Positions 11,876-23,352 of a DNA stretch of 64,000 nt are shown here, in pieces. The stretch's first letter is position 1, and every line of letters starts with the position of its first letter. Location: NCBI RefSeq assembly GCF_904849725.1, contig NC_058522.1, positions 235,141,084 through 235,205,083 of the forward strand. The letters are read 5' to 3'. Made by a program: the position numbers and the translations under genes. The notes under the pieces were generated by a model. The model made no database searches, was not told the DNA's origin, and was given only the letters and a program-made list of their open reading frames with translations. Source of the DNA: Hordeum vulgare subsp. vulgare. Its lineage: Eukaryota; Streptophyta; Magnoliopsida; Poales; Poaceae.

Positions 11876-13137
11876 TGATACGTCTCCAACGTATCTATAA
11901 TTTTTGATTGTTCCATGCTATTATATTATCTGTTTTGGATGTTTTATGTGCATTAATATGCTATTTTATATTATTTGTGGGAGTAACCTATTAATCTGGA
12001 GCTTAGTGCCAGTTTCTATTTTTTTCCTTGTTTTTAGGTATTGCAGATAAGGAATATTAAACGAATCCAAAAGGAATAAAATCTCCAGAATGATTTTTTC
12101 TGGACCAGAAGAAACCTGCCATACTTGGAGAAGAGGGCAGGACACCTGCCGGGAGGCCACAAGTTTGTAGGGCGCAACCTGGCGGGCGCGCCCCTAGCTT
12201 GTGGGTCCCCTGCAAGCCTCCTAACCCTAATCTTCGTCCTATAAATTCTCCGATATTCCCCCAATACCAGACGGACACCAAAAAATACTTTTCCGCCACC
12301 CGAAGCCTCTGTTTCCATGAGATCCAATCTTGGAGCCTTTTCTGGTAATCTGCCGGAGGGGATTCAATCACGGAGGGCATATACATCAACTCCATTGCCT
12401 CTCTAATGATGCATGAGTAGTTTACCACATACCTACGGGTCTATAGCTAGTAGCTAGATGGCTTCTTATCTCTCTTTGTTCTTAAATACCATGTTCTTCA
12501 TGAACTTCATGAAGATGTATCCGATGTAATACTCTTTTGCGGTGTGTTTGCCGGGATCTGATGAATTGTGAGTTTATGTTCAGATTATCTATGAATATTA
12601 TTTGAATCTTCTATGAATTCTTATATGCATGGTTTCATATCTTTGCAAGTCTCTTCGAGTTATTGGTTTGGTTTGGCCAACTAGATTGGTACTTCTTGCA
12701 ATGGGAGAAGTCCTTAGTTTTGGGTTAAATCCTGCGGTGTCCTCACCCAGTGAAAAATAGGGTTAGAGAGGCACGTATTGCATTATTGCCATCAAGGATT
12801 AAAATATGAGGTTTTCATCATATTGCTTGAGTTTATCCCTCTACATCATGTGAGCTTACTTAATGCGTTACTTTGTTCTTCATGAACTTAATACTGTAGA
12901 TGCACGTAGGAGTCGGTCGCTGTGTGGAGTAATAATAGTAGATGCAGAATGGTCCGGGTCTACTTGACACGGACGTGATGCCTATATGCATAATCATTGC
13001 CTTAGATATCTTCATAATTATTCGATTTTCTATCAATTGTTGGACAGTAATTTGTTCACCCACTGTATTATTTTCTTTCATAAGAGAAGCCTCTAGTGAA
13101 AATTATGGCCCCCCGGTCTATTTTCCATATTATTTTT
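11876..13137 (+). repeat. 3' LTR of Athila-like element, first part
   Basis: Starts TGATACGTCTCCAACGTATC. It aligns with the 5' LTR from about 12139. It is cut at 13137 by E1, whose TTTTT target-site duplication is 13133-13137. Confidence 0.9.
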
Positions 13138-13599
13138 TGTCACATCCCTAACCCTTAAGGAAGTTAGTATTGTGCTCATGTCTTCTTTGCATTTGCATCT
13201 AAGAAGTTTCAACAAAAATAACAAAGTGGCAAAGGAAAAACCCAAAACCCTAGCCACTATTTCAATTAAAGGAAATCTCAAACTAGTTCAAATCAATGAA
13301 CCCAAAATGGCCTCAAGAAATGTTCAAACTTTCTCATAAGTCATGAAAGTAAATGAGCATTGGAGAAAACTATTTTCTTGACACCTTAAGCATTTTTAAA
13401 TTAATACAAAAGCCAGTGGTTTCAAACTTTAAATTTGAAATCAGAATCTATAAATTTCCAAAAATGTTGGAAACTTTGGAAATGGTTGGGAATGCTATAA
13501 CAATATTTCAAGAGGTCTAAAATAGTTTTTACTTTTTGTTTTGGAGCTGAAATAAATAGCAAAACAATAGTTAGCAAAACAGAAAAACAAAAACAGAAA

Positions 13600-14560
13600 A
13601 AAAATGGGAAACCCTTACCTGTCGCCTAAGCCTGGCCCGGCCCATCCCTGGCTCGTCCCCTCCCTCGCGCCAGTAGCAGCAGGAGGTGGCCGCCACCTCC
13701 TCCGGCGCGGCCACGCACCTGTGCGCCTGCCTGGCCGCCGCCTCGTGCTGGCAAGGCCGGGGATAAGCTCCCCGAGGCCTCCCCTATCCATTCCCGCATC
13801 GGCTGTCTCCCTCCTCCCGGATCTCTTCCTCCTCCTTGCTGCCGCCATTGGAGCCGAGCAAAGCTCGAGCTGCCCGTGCCCCTAGCCATAGGATCCCCTC
13901 CCAGAGCACGCTGTTAGCTCCGCCTCGTCGCCCTGGTCATCCCTGCAGAAGCCGAAGCCACCCCGAGCCCTGCAACGCCCGCGACGCCATCGTCTTCCAC
14001 CTCCGGCCGCTAGGCCTCCCCCGTCGATTCGTCGCCCCCAGGCCTTCCCCGAGCCGTCTAAGCCCTGCTCTGCACTCCCCGTGAGCATGCGGTCGTTTCC
14101 CCTAAGTTTTTCCCGTCGATCCCCTCCTCTAGCTCTAGTTTCACCGGAGCCCGACGAGGACCGCCGCTGCCGCTCGTCGCCGGTAGCCCTCCGATGATCA
14201 GCTCGTCCTTCCGAGGGCACCAGCAGCTTCAGGTCGACGCGTAGATGGTGCAGCAGCTAAGAACCGAGCGTAGTTTCCTCTGAATCAAGGACCCCGATGA
14301 CGCCCGAGCCTTGGCCGCCACCAAGCTCGTCGCCGGCGTCATCTCCGGCCAGATCAGCCCCGGCTAAGTGCAGAAATGAAGCCGCGGGAGATGTGCCGTT
14401 CCTCTGGTGCTCTCCGCGCAGCAATTGGCCCCCTGTGCGCCGTTTCCGAGCCCCTCCGCCGTGCTAGTGGTCGCCGGAGGCTCCCCGCCGGCGAGGACGA
14501 CCTCGCCGCCGGTGGATCTCGGCTGGCCTGAGACACTGACTGGTGGGGCCAGCCTCTGGC
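13600..14560. other. GC-rich block inside E1 5' LTR
   Basis: This is a GC- and CpG-rich stretch of almost 1 kb with AT-rich sequence on both sides. It recurs at 23830-24780 in the 3' LTR. Frames run on both strands only because of base composition. It could be the promoter and transcription-start region, or sequence acquired from a GC-rich gene; I recognise no protein in it. Confidence 0.5.
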
Positions 14561-17240
14561 AAGTTTAAAACTAATAAAAATAAATCAAATAAGTTAATCA
14601 GTCACTGAAATGTGGGTCCAGCAAGGTTAATCAGTTAATTAAGTTAATCTTAATAAAAAAATTGACCAGAGAGACTGACCAGTGGGTCCCACTGGTCAGG
14701 TTTGACTTTCAACGGCCAGATGGACCTGCTGATGTCATGCTGATGCAATAAAAGTATTTCCAGTATAAAACTAATTCAGGAAATTGCTAAAACTTGTAAA
14801 AATCATAGAAATTAATCTGTAACTCCAATGAAAATAATTTATATATGAAAAAGTATGAGAAAAATTCAAGGATTCTAAATATGCTATTTTCAACTACGTT
14901 TGAAAAAGTTACAGAACCCTAAATTGTGGAATAAGGAATAATGCAATTCTTATAATTACTTTTTAAAATGGAATTTGGAAAAATATTCAAATTTCATTAT
15001 GCATGCAACGATCACACACTGTCCTAGATACAAATCAGTACCATAACATGACATTTCATGCATGTTAACATCAGGTTGATCTGAGCATCAGGTCGAATCA
15101 ATTAAACCGGTATCCGAGAATACCCGTTTGAATTGCTATTCGAATGTGATTCTAATCAACTCTAACCTAATACATGTTGAAAATAATAACTTATCACCTT
15201 GCATTCTCATGCCATGCTCATGCATCATTTTGAGTGCATATGATTGTTATTGAATGTTGCCATTCATTCGGTAGGCTCCGCACCCCCGGATTCCACCGAA
15301 TATCCCTCTGACGGATATCGTTCCTCCTCTGAGAAACAAGGCAAGCAACCCTTTTGATCATCCCGATAATTCCCATGCTCCTGCTCCTGCACTTATTTAT
15401 TGAATTAGGATCAAATGCTTCAACTGCTTTTGCCACGATAGTTGAACCCATTTCCTTTGCATGACCTAACCTTGTCACAGTAAATAGCCGAACCTTGCAA
15501 CCTAGCATACCTGGTAGTTGCATGAGCTATGATGTGCCTTATCCTGCTATGCATGCTATGCTTAGAGTTGTGTATGGTGTGTCATCTGGGAGATGAACAG
15601 AATTGTGGAATGTGTTTGGTGAGCAAAGGTTGTGTGTTGAACTTAATTTGGTAAAGGTACCGGTGAAAGGCTGTGTAGGAGTACATGGCGGGTTGTTTCA
15701 TTGGAACCGTCCTTAGGAACTGAGTTCTGTGTATGTATTCCAAGACTAGTTACTACCACATGCTGGGCCCTGCAATATGACCCCGCTCGGCCTATTAATC
15801 GCGTAGTACTCGGTCCAGGAGTTGCAAGTAGTTTCTGGTGTTTATAGTAATGCTGGAGGCCGTGCATGGTGCTGACCTAAGAGGTGGACCGTGATGCAGT
15901 AGGTAGTGGCACGGTGTACCAAGTGGCACCCGGATGGTGGGCTTGGGAACCCTGCGCACATCGTTTGAGGCCGTGGCGGAAACCTCGGCCGGACTTCCGT
16001 ACGGGTTACTCTCAGATAGGCGATAAACCTGGACTAGGTACTAGTGTGGTTAACGGTCGTGGCCGACTCCCTCGCTGGGCTTCTGCTTGAAGGTTGCCGA
16101 GGTGCATGACGTGCACATGGCGATAAGTGGCGAGAGCATGTGTGACGAAGTACACCCCTGCAGGGTTATGATCTATTCGAATAGCCGCGTCCGCGGATAT
16201 GGACTACTTGGAGACATATGTTGTTCATAGATAACTTCAATGGCTACTCATAAAATTGCCAAGATAAGCGTGAGTGTCGTGGACGGCATTTTCGTACGGA
16301 TACGGAATGATTCCACGATAGTGTATTGTTGTGGTGTTAGTGGACTCGTGTGCGAGAAATCAAGTTGTCAAAATTATTTAAAAATGCAAGTTGCCTAGCC
16401 ACGAGTCATATGCTGGCTTCCCGCATGAAACCCCACAATACCTTTTGATACCTTGCATGAGTAGTTAGTTCTCCTAAAGTCTTGTTGAGTACCTTCGTAC
16501 TCATGTTTGCTTAATAAATGTTGCAGAGGTTGCTAATGACCCTAATGGAGGGTTCTTCGTAGACATCGACGACGACGAGTAGCTGGTGTCCCAGCTACGA
16601 TCTAGCCCTACGTCGGCTCTGTAGTATAGTCAGGCCATGTGCCTTCTAGTTGCCCTGTCTGTACCCAAACAGTTTATAACTCTTCCGCTGGCTTGTAATT
16701 GTATGACTGCTATTATGGGTCGTGAGACCCTTAATGTGTAATATTATGTGTGTGGCTCTTCCGAGCCTCTTAAATAAAGCTTGTATGTTTATGGTTATGT
16801 TGTGATGCCATCGATGTATCTACACATATCGGTATGCCATGCGTACGTGTGTCTTACTTGATATGTATGGGGTTCGAATACCTAGTCGTGAACTTTAGTA
16901 GCACTCCTTACAAGGAAATGCCCCTTTGTGATCCAACGAGCCTTGGTAGTTCGCTACTTCTCCGGACACATTGGTTGACCGGCATGTGTCCTTCTTAGCT
17001 ACTGTGTCTGTCCCCTTTGGGGAAATGTCACGCGACGTAATGGAGCCCTTGTAGCTTGCTACGACTCGTCTACGTTCGCTGATGACCGACACCTGCTTTG
17101 TTGGGTCAAGTATGCCTGTCCTTGTGCGGTACTGCCACTTTGGTTTATGACTAGACATGTCGATCCGGGTTCTTTGATATTGGATTGCTAGCGACACTAT
17201 CGCATACGTCAGTCAAAAGACGCAAACGGTCCCGGCTAAG

Positions 17241-17246
17241 GTAAGG
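17241..17246 (+). promoter_or_regulatory. candidate 5' splice site near the end of E1 5' LTR
   Basis: The text ctaag|gtaagg is a near-consensus plant donor. It lies 98 bases before the LTR end, where the leader of the element RNA should be. Pairing with the acceptor before gag would remove the extra ORF. Use of this site is inferred. Confidence 0.4.
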
Positions 17247-17342
17247 CTGCAGCCGTGGAGTTAACCGTGCATGAGACCACAAAGGGATGCAATGTGTTAC
17301 AGGCTGGATTCCTATGGCTTAGGATCGGGGTCCCGACAGCGT

Positions 17343-17355
17343 TGGTATCAGAGCC
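17343..17355 (+). other. primer-binding site of E1 (initiator tRNA-Met)
   Basis: tggtatcagagcc starts 4 bases after the LTR end and is the standard complement of the 3' end of initiator tRNA-Met. Confidence 0.9.
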
Positions 17356-17775
17356 TGACTGACTGTAGGATTACTAAGCCGAACTGGTCGAAGTTGAGTC
17401 TAGAATTGCTTTAGTTATATATAAGGGAATTGTTTGTGAAAGGGAACGTAAGACTCTTGTTCTCTTCTCAAGTTATTCTATTCTGGACATCCTCGTCTTT
17501 TCTACGGGAATTAAGAACTAGGTTACTCATCTTCTCCTAGGCTCATGTTTCTGATCGGTAGATTATAGGACTACGGGTCGAGAGATATTGGGTTTCTTTT
17601 ATTCCTAGGAAGCAGGAAGTAAGTTTGATGATCAGAGAGTTGAACTTGATAGTTGAGTGGTTACGCTATTCCATTTTTGGGTTGTCTCAAAATTTGTTTT
17701 TGAGCATTTACAGCCGTTATGCTGCCTAATTTTGCATTCAGAGCTCTAATGCTTTTGCATTACTCTCTATTACAA

Positions 17776-18549
17776 ATGCCTGGCCGTCCTTCTCGTCAGG
17801 TGGTACGTCTGACCAGGTGCATTGATGTACCGGGTCATACGGCCATGCTGGTCAGGGTGATGTCGGTGTGCGGTTACCGCTAGTACCCCGAGTACACAGT
17901 GGAGGAACAGTACCGCGACTTCAACCAGAGCTAGTACATCTGCACTGTTAAGGTATTCCCAGACTACCCTGGAGCGGAGAAGCCAATCCATTGGTCCTAT
18001 GGGTTGGGGGTCACTATTGACATGGCAGTACAGGATGCTGCCTACTCAATGCTGACCATTATGAGAGCGAGACATGCACTGCTGCATAATTCAGAGTTCT
18101 GCTATGTTCCGGCCTCTCAGCCTGGTGAAGAGGGATACCTCAGTGGAGTCTATTTCGATTCTTCTATGGAGGATCCACTACTGCAGTCCACTGTTGAGAT
18201 GCTAGAGAACAGAGACAGGGATGCTCGTGCTCTCCGCATGGAGCTTTATGCTACCCGTGCCCGTCTATGGACAGCTTTGACGCAGCTGGCACCGGTAGTC
18301 CAGACAGGGTATGGAGAGATGGAGATGCTGAACCCTGTTAGGAACCATCTTCCGGCCCACGTTGACTGGCCAGCTATAGGAGGAGTCACACCTCTTCGGG
18401 GACCCCTCTTACCACCAGTCAGGGGACTAAGGCCACATCCGTGTCCTTATGGATCCCAGGGATCTCAGGCTAGAGTGTTTCCTGATCCGCAGGTTGAGCT
18501 TCCAGGTCATGGAGGTAATCTCTACGAGATGTTCTATGCGGATGCCTGA
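17776..18549 (+). pseudogene. pre-gag accessory ORF of E1 (unknown function), two stops
   Basis: A reading frame of 258 codons runs from an ATG at 17776 (MPGRPSRQVVRL) to the stop at 18547-18549. Only two TAG codons break it, at 17881 and 17932. The protein is not gag: it has no zinc knuckle and precedes gag by about 340 bases. It has a YxxxV-type strand (YICTVKVFPDYPG), a helix with AVQDAAYSMLTIMR, a middle FCYVPASQPGEEGY, then DPLLQSTVEMLEN and an arginine-rich helix (ALRMELYATRARL), which looks able to form a coiled coil, and a proline-rich end. The same layout occurs in the ORF at 41579-42334 of E2. I do not recognise a described domain and assign no function. Confidence 0.6.
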
Positions 18550-18888
18550 GCTGTGAGCGGAAGGATAGTATGGTAGTAGCCGTACGTTCACAGTCCTGCG
18601 TGACTTGTGAAGTGTGGTTGTAATGTGGAATGAATTCCGGAGGCCTAGATAAATAATGTATAGGCAGCTTGTAAGCCTCTGATGAGTAGTTTCACAATTT
18701 CAGTAGTTTGCTCTTCGGTTAAGGGTGTACTGAACTATGTAAGGGTGTGTATGAACCATGGTGTCTATATAGCAGTTGCTTGTTACCATGCTATTTGGAT
18801 ATTCATTTCCGCATTCCGTGTGTTCAGTACATTCTTAATCCATAGTTAGTATTGATATGATATTGGTCTAAGCTATGAGTTTGTTTGT
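18550..18888 (+). other. spacer between pre-gag ORF and gag of E1
   Basis: 340 bases without a gene. The 3' end reads tttgtttgtcag|g right before the gag ATG, a pyrimidine-rich acceptor-like end. Confidence 0.5.
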
Positions 18889-18892
18889 CAGG
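18889..18892 (+). promoter_or_regulatory. candidate 3' splice site directly before E1 gag
   Basis: tttgtttgtcag|g is followed at once by ATGGTG. E2 has the same CAG|GATGGTG arrangement at 41311-41302 although the upstream sequences differ. This favours the ATG at 18893 over the one at 18875 as the gag start. Confidence 0.45.
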
Positions 18893-21346
18893 ATGGTGTT
18901 CACCAGGTTGAACCGTGCTCCTGCTCATGAGCAATGTGAGGGTAGTCAAGCGTCGCAGGAAGACCTGCCTCACCCACCTTCTCTGGTAGAAGTGATGCTT
19001 GAGGCAGAAAGAAAAAAAAGGGAGACCAACCGACTGCTAGAGCGTATTGAGAAGAATACGGCTCGACAGCCTAGGAATGCTGCAGTGTCCCTCAATGACT
19101 TTGTGAAGCTGAATCCTCCAAAGTTTCATCATTCCGTCGATCCCCTCAACGCTGATGACTGGCTGTGTAGCATCTCACGCAAGATTCGCTCTGCGAATGT
19201 GTCTGAGGCCGACAAGGTGACCTTCGCGGCGTATTTCCTGGAGGGACCCGCCAATCTGTGGTGGGAGAATTTTGAAGCTATGCATCCCGCTGAACCAGTG
19301 GCCACATGGGCAGACTTCAGTGCAGCTTTTCGTCTGCACCATATTCCAGAGGGCCTGATGGACAAAAAGAGAGAGGAGTTCTGTGCCTTCACTCAGGGCA
19401 AGTTGTCTGTGGATGCCTATAGCCGCGAGTTCGGTAACCTCGCCCGCTATGCAACAGAGGAGGTGTCTACTGACGCCAAGAAGCAAGCAAGATTCCGTAA
19501 GGGTCTGAGCCGTGAGCTCCGTCGTGATCTGCGCCTCCATGAGTGTGCAAGTTTTCAAGCCCTGGTCAACAAGGCGATCAGTGCGGAGACTGGTCATACT
19601 GACTTCAAAGGCACAAGGAAGCACTCCCGTGACTTTGGCTTATCTTCTAGTTCCGCGTTCCCAAAATGCAGGCTGTGGGTTCCAAACAGTTCTCTGCCAC
19701 CAAGATACACTCCGAGGCCATCCTACGTGGCGCCTCAGACGAATCAGGCCAACCCTCCAGCAAAAGCTTATGGTGGTCCAGCTAGCAATGCTGCACCACG
19801 TGCCAACCAGGTGATATGCTACAAGTGTGGAGAACCAGGGCACTATTCCCGTGAGTGTCCTCAGAATGTGGGTGCCAAGCAACCCGGAAAGTCCGTCGGG
19901 CAGGCCAAGTCGGGCAAAGCTTACTATGTGAAGCCAACTCCTGCACGTGGCCGTGTGAACTATGTGTCAGCAGAAGAAGCTGCAGAGGATCCCGACGTCA
20001 TGCTGGGTACGCTTCTTGTTAATCATCACCCAGCGTCCATTCTCTTTGACACTCGGTCTTCTCATTCCTTCATTTTAGAAAGTTATGCACAGTTGCATAA
20101 CATGTCATTTTGTGATATGCCCATCCCATTGGTTGTCCAAACCCCTGGTAGTAAATGGCAAACCTCTAGGATAACCTATGACAATGAAATTCTAGTAGAC
20201 ATGCTAGTTTTTCTAGCCTCATTGATAGCATTGAAATCTTCGGATATTAATATCATCTTGGGCATGGACTGGATGTCAGCTCACTATGCCAAGATTGATA
20301 CTCATTCTAGAAATGTCCAGCTTACCCATCCCTCGGGTGAGATAGTAAATGTCTCTACTCAAGTTGCCAAATGCCAACTCTATTCCCTAAATGCCAACCC
20401 TCTTCCGGAACTTGAAGACATTCTGGTAGTCCGTGACTTCCCGGATGTTTTTCCAGAGGAACTGCCAGGAATTCCACCTGACAGAGATGTAGAGTTTGTA
20501 ATAGATCTTGTTCCGGGAACTGTCCCAATAGCCAGAAGACCATATAAGATGGCACCCCTGGAGCTAGCCGAACTTAAGAAGCAATTAGATGAGGCCTTGA
20601 ACAAGGGTTTCATTCGTCCTAGCTATTCTCCTTGGGCTTGTCCCGTCCTCTTTGTTAAGAAGAAAGACGGAACGAATCGGATGGTTGTAGATTACCGACC
20701 AGTTAATCTGGTCACCATAAAGAACAAGTATCCGCTTCCCAGGATCAACGACCTGTACGATCAGCTCACTGGATCCTCAGTCTTCTCCAAAATGGATTTG
20801 AGGTTGGGATACCATCAAATCAAGATTAAGAACGGGGACATTCCAAAAACGGCTTTTGTTACTCGTTATGGCCAATATGAGTACACCATTATGTCCTTCG
20901 GTTTAACCAATGCCCCAGCCACTTTCTCTCGGCTGATGAACTTAATCTTCATGGAGTATTTGGATAAATTCGTCGTGGTATACCTAGAATATATTCTCAT
21001 CTACTTGGAGAATGAACAAGAACATGCCGAGCATCTAAGGCTCGTATTGATGAAACTTCGAGAGCATCGCCTTTATGCCAAATTTTCAAAATGTGAATTC
21101 TGGTTACCAGAAGTGACCTATCTAGGCCACGTAATCTCTGGTAAGGGTATTGCTGTCAATCCCGAGAGAGTTCAAGCTGTCCTTGATTGGACTCAACCTG
21201 AATCGGTTAAGCAAGTTAGGAGTTTTCTTGGTTTAGGGAGCTATTGTCGCCGCTTCGTCGAGAATTTCTCCAAGGTTGCAAAGCCTCTAACTGAACTCCT
21301 CAAGAAAGATAAAAAAGGTCGAGTGGACACCACAGTGCGAGCATAG
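18893..21346 (+). pseudogene. E1 gag, protease and reverse transcriptase (ends at a frameshift)
   Basis: The frame is open for 818 codons. Gag has the usual retrotrans_gag core ([40 protein letters not shown] in pieces) and a CX2CX4HX4C zinc knuckle ([14 protein letters not shown], 19818-19859). The protease site reads [10 protein letters not shown] (Asp at 20048), where the family has D-S/T-G-A; Gly and Ala are lost. RT has [34 protein letters not shown] and [15 protein letters not shown], but the catalytic box reads [10 protein letters not shown] (20978-21007) in place of YxDD. A one-base shift at the A-rich tract 21311-21317 ends the frame. In-frame sequence before that is otherwise clean. 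Confidence 0.9.
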
Positions 21347-23316
21347 TTTTCAGGAACTGAAAAGACGCCTGACTTCCGCACCTGTGTTGCTACCACCACA
21401 TTTTTCTAAGGACTTTGTTATCTATTGCGACGCCTCGCGACAAGGATTAGGTTGCATTCTCATGCAAGATCGTCATGTGATCGCATACGCATCTCGACAG
21501 TTGCGTCCACATGAGGATAATTATCCCACACATGACCTTGAGCTTGCAGCTGTGGTCCATGCACTAAAAACCTGGCGACATTACCTTCTGGGTAATCGTT
21601 GCGAAATATTCACTGATCACCAAAGTCTGAAATATATCTTCACCCAGCCGGATTTGAATCTCAGGCAAAGACGGTGGGTTGAGTTGATCTCGGATTACGA
21701 CTTAGGGATAACTTACACCTCGGGGAAGGCCAATGTTATGGCCGATGCGCTAAGTCGTAAATCTTATTGTAACAATTTGATGCTACAACAAGGTCAACCA
21801 CATCTCCATGAGGACTTTCGGAAGTTGAATCTTCATATTGTTCCTCAAGGATTCCTTTCTACCCTGGTGGCGAAGCCTACTCTTAAGGATCAAATTATAG
21901 CTGGCCAAAAGCGTGACAAGGGTATATCACGGATCAAGGAGAATATTTTTAGCGGAAACGCTAAAGAATTTTCCATGAATGATCAAGGTGTTGTGTTCTT
22001 CCAGAATCGTTTAGTGGTTCCTAAGAACCCACATCTAAGGCAGTTAATACTTAAGGAGGCTCATGATTCTCCTCTCACCATTCATCCCGGTAGTACTAAG
22101 ATGTATCAGGACCTACGCCAGAGGTTCTGGTGGACTAGGATGAAGAGAGAAATTGCTGAGTTCGTTGCTAACTGCGACGTTTGTCGTCGAGTTAAGGCAG
22201 AACATCAAAGGCCTGCTGGCACCGTTCAACCTCTAGCTATTCGTGAATGGAAATGGGATAAAGTTAGCATGGATTTCATTACCGGATTTCCCAAGACCAA
22301 GAAAGGAAATAATGCTATCTTTGTGGTCATTGACCGTCTTTCCAAAGTGGCTCATTTTCTTCCCGTTCGTGAGAGTATAACAGCTAGCCAGCTAGCAGAG
22401 TTATATCTCTCTCGAATAGTGTCTCTTCATGGTGTTCCCCTGAAAATTAACTCGGACCGTGGAAGTATCTTTACTTCTCGCGTCTGGGAAAGTTTTCAGA
22501 ATGCCATGGGGACTCACTTATCTTTTAGCACTGCTTTCCATCCCCAATCAAGTGGTCAAGTAGAAAGAGTGAATCAAATTCTAGAAGATATGCTCCGAGC
22601 TTGTGTTATATCATTCGGTATGAATTTGGAGAAGTGTCTTCCATTCGCCGAATTCGCTTATAACAATAGCTACCAATCAAGCTTGGGCAAAGCCCCTTTT
22701 GAAGTTCTCTATGGACGAAGATGTCGAACACCTCTTAATTGGTCAGAAACCGGAGAGAGGCAACTCTTTGGCCCGGATATGATCCAGGATGCAGAAGAGC
22801 AGGTTCGCATTATTCGTGAAAAGTTGAAAACAGCCCAGTCTCGTCAAAAGAGCCAATATGATCGTCATCATAAGGTTGTGACCTTTGAAGTTGACGAGAA
22901 GGCTTACCTTCGGGTTACACCTTTGAAGGGTACCCATCGATTCGGTATCAAGGGCAAATTGGCTCCTCGTTACATTGGTCCTTTTCGCATTCTTGCCAAA
23001 CAAGGAGAAGTTGCCTACCAGTTGGAACTTCCTCCGCGTCTTTCCAAGGTTCATGATGTTTTCCACATCTCGCAACTCAGGCGTTGCTTTTCGTATCCTA
23101 TCTGTGAAGTGGACCACGAAACGCTTGATCTCCAAGATAACCTTTCATACCGAGAATACCCCGTGCGTATTCTTGATCAAGCTGAGCGTACCACTCGACG
23201 TCGAAACCTCAAGTTTCTTAAAGTTCAATGGTCAAATCGTTCCGAAAAGGAGGCAACTTGGGAAAGAGAGGATCGTCTCCGACTTGAATACCCTGCGTTA
23301 TTCCCGACGACTTCTA

Positions 23317-23333
23317 AATCTCGGGACGAGATT
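23317..23333 (+). other. hairpin before the polypurine tract of E1
   Basis: AATCTCG-GGA-CGAGATT forms a perfect 7-bp stem with a 3-base loop, 19 bases before the 3' LTR. Here it lies in coding sequence. Matching hairpins lie at the same place in E2 (36761-36780) and E3 (53929-53948). Confidence 0.7.
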
Positions 23334-23336
23334 CTT

Positions 23337-23352
23337 TTGAGTGGGGGTGAGT
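23337..23352 (+). other. polypurine tract of E1
   Basis: ttgagtgggggtgagt directly before the LTR start at 23353. Confidence 0.75.

Larger units (their letters stand above)
13138..17338 (+). repeat. 5' LTR of E1
   Basis: 4.2 kb LTR. It has an AT-rich start, a GC-rich block at about 13600-14560 that produces meaningless long frames on both strands, an AT-rich section to about 15200, and a mixed 3' part with a possible AATAAA signal (16773-16778). It ends gggtcccgaca. Confidence 0.95.

Noticed and set aside
13604..14220. Overlapping Pro/Arg/Gly-rich ORFs on both strands
   Set aside because: They come from GC-rich composition of the E1 LTR and appear again in the 3' LTR at the same place.
18875..18892. 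ATG at 18875 as the E1 gag start
   Set aside because: In frame, but it lies within the acceptor-like tract; the ATG at 18893 matches the E2 arrangement CAG|GATGGTG.
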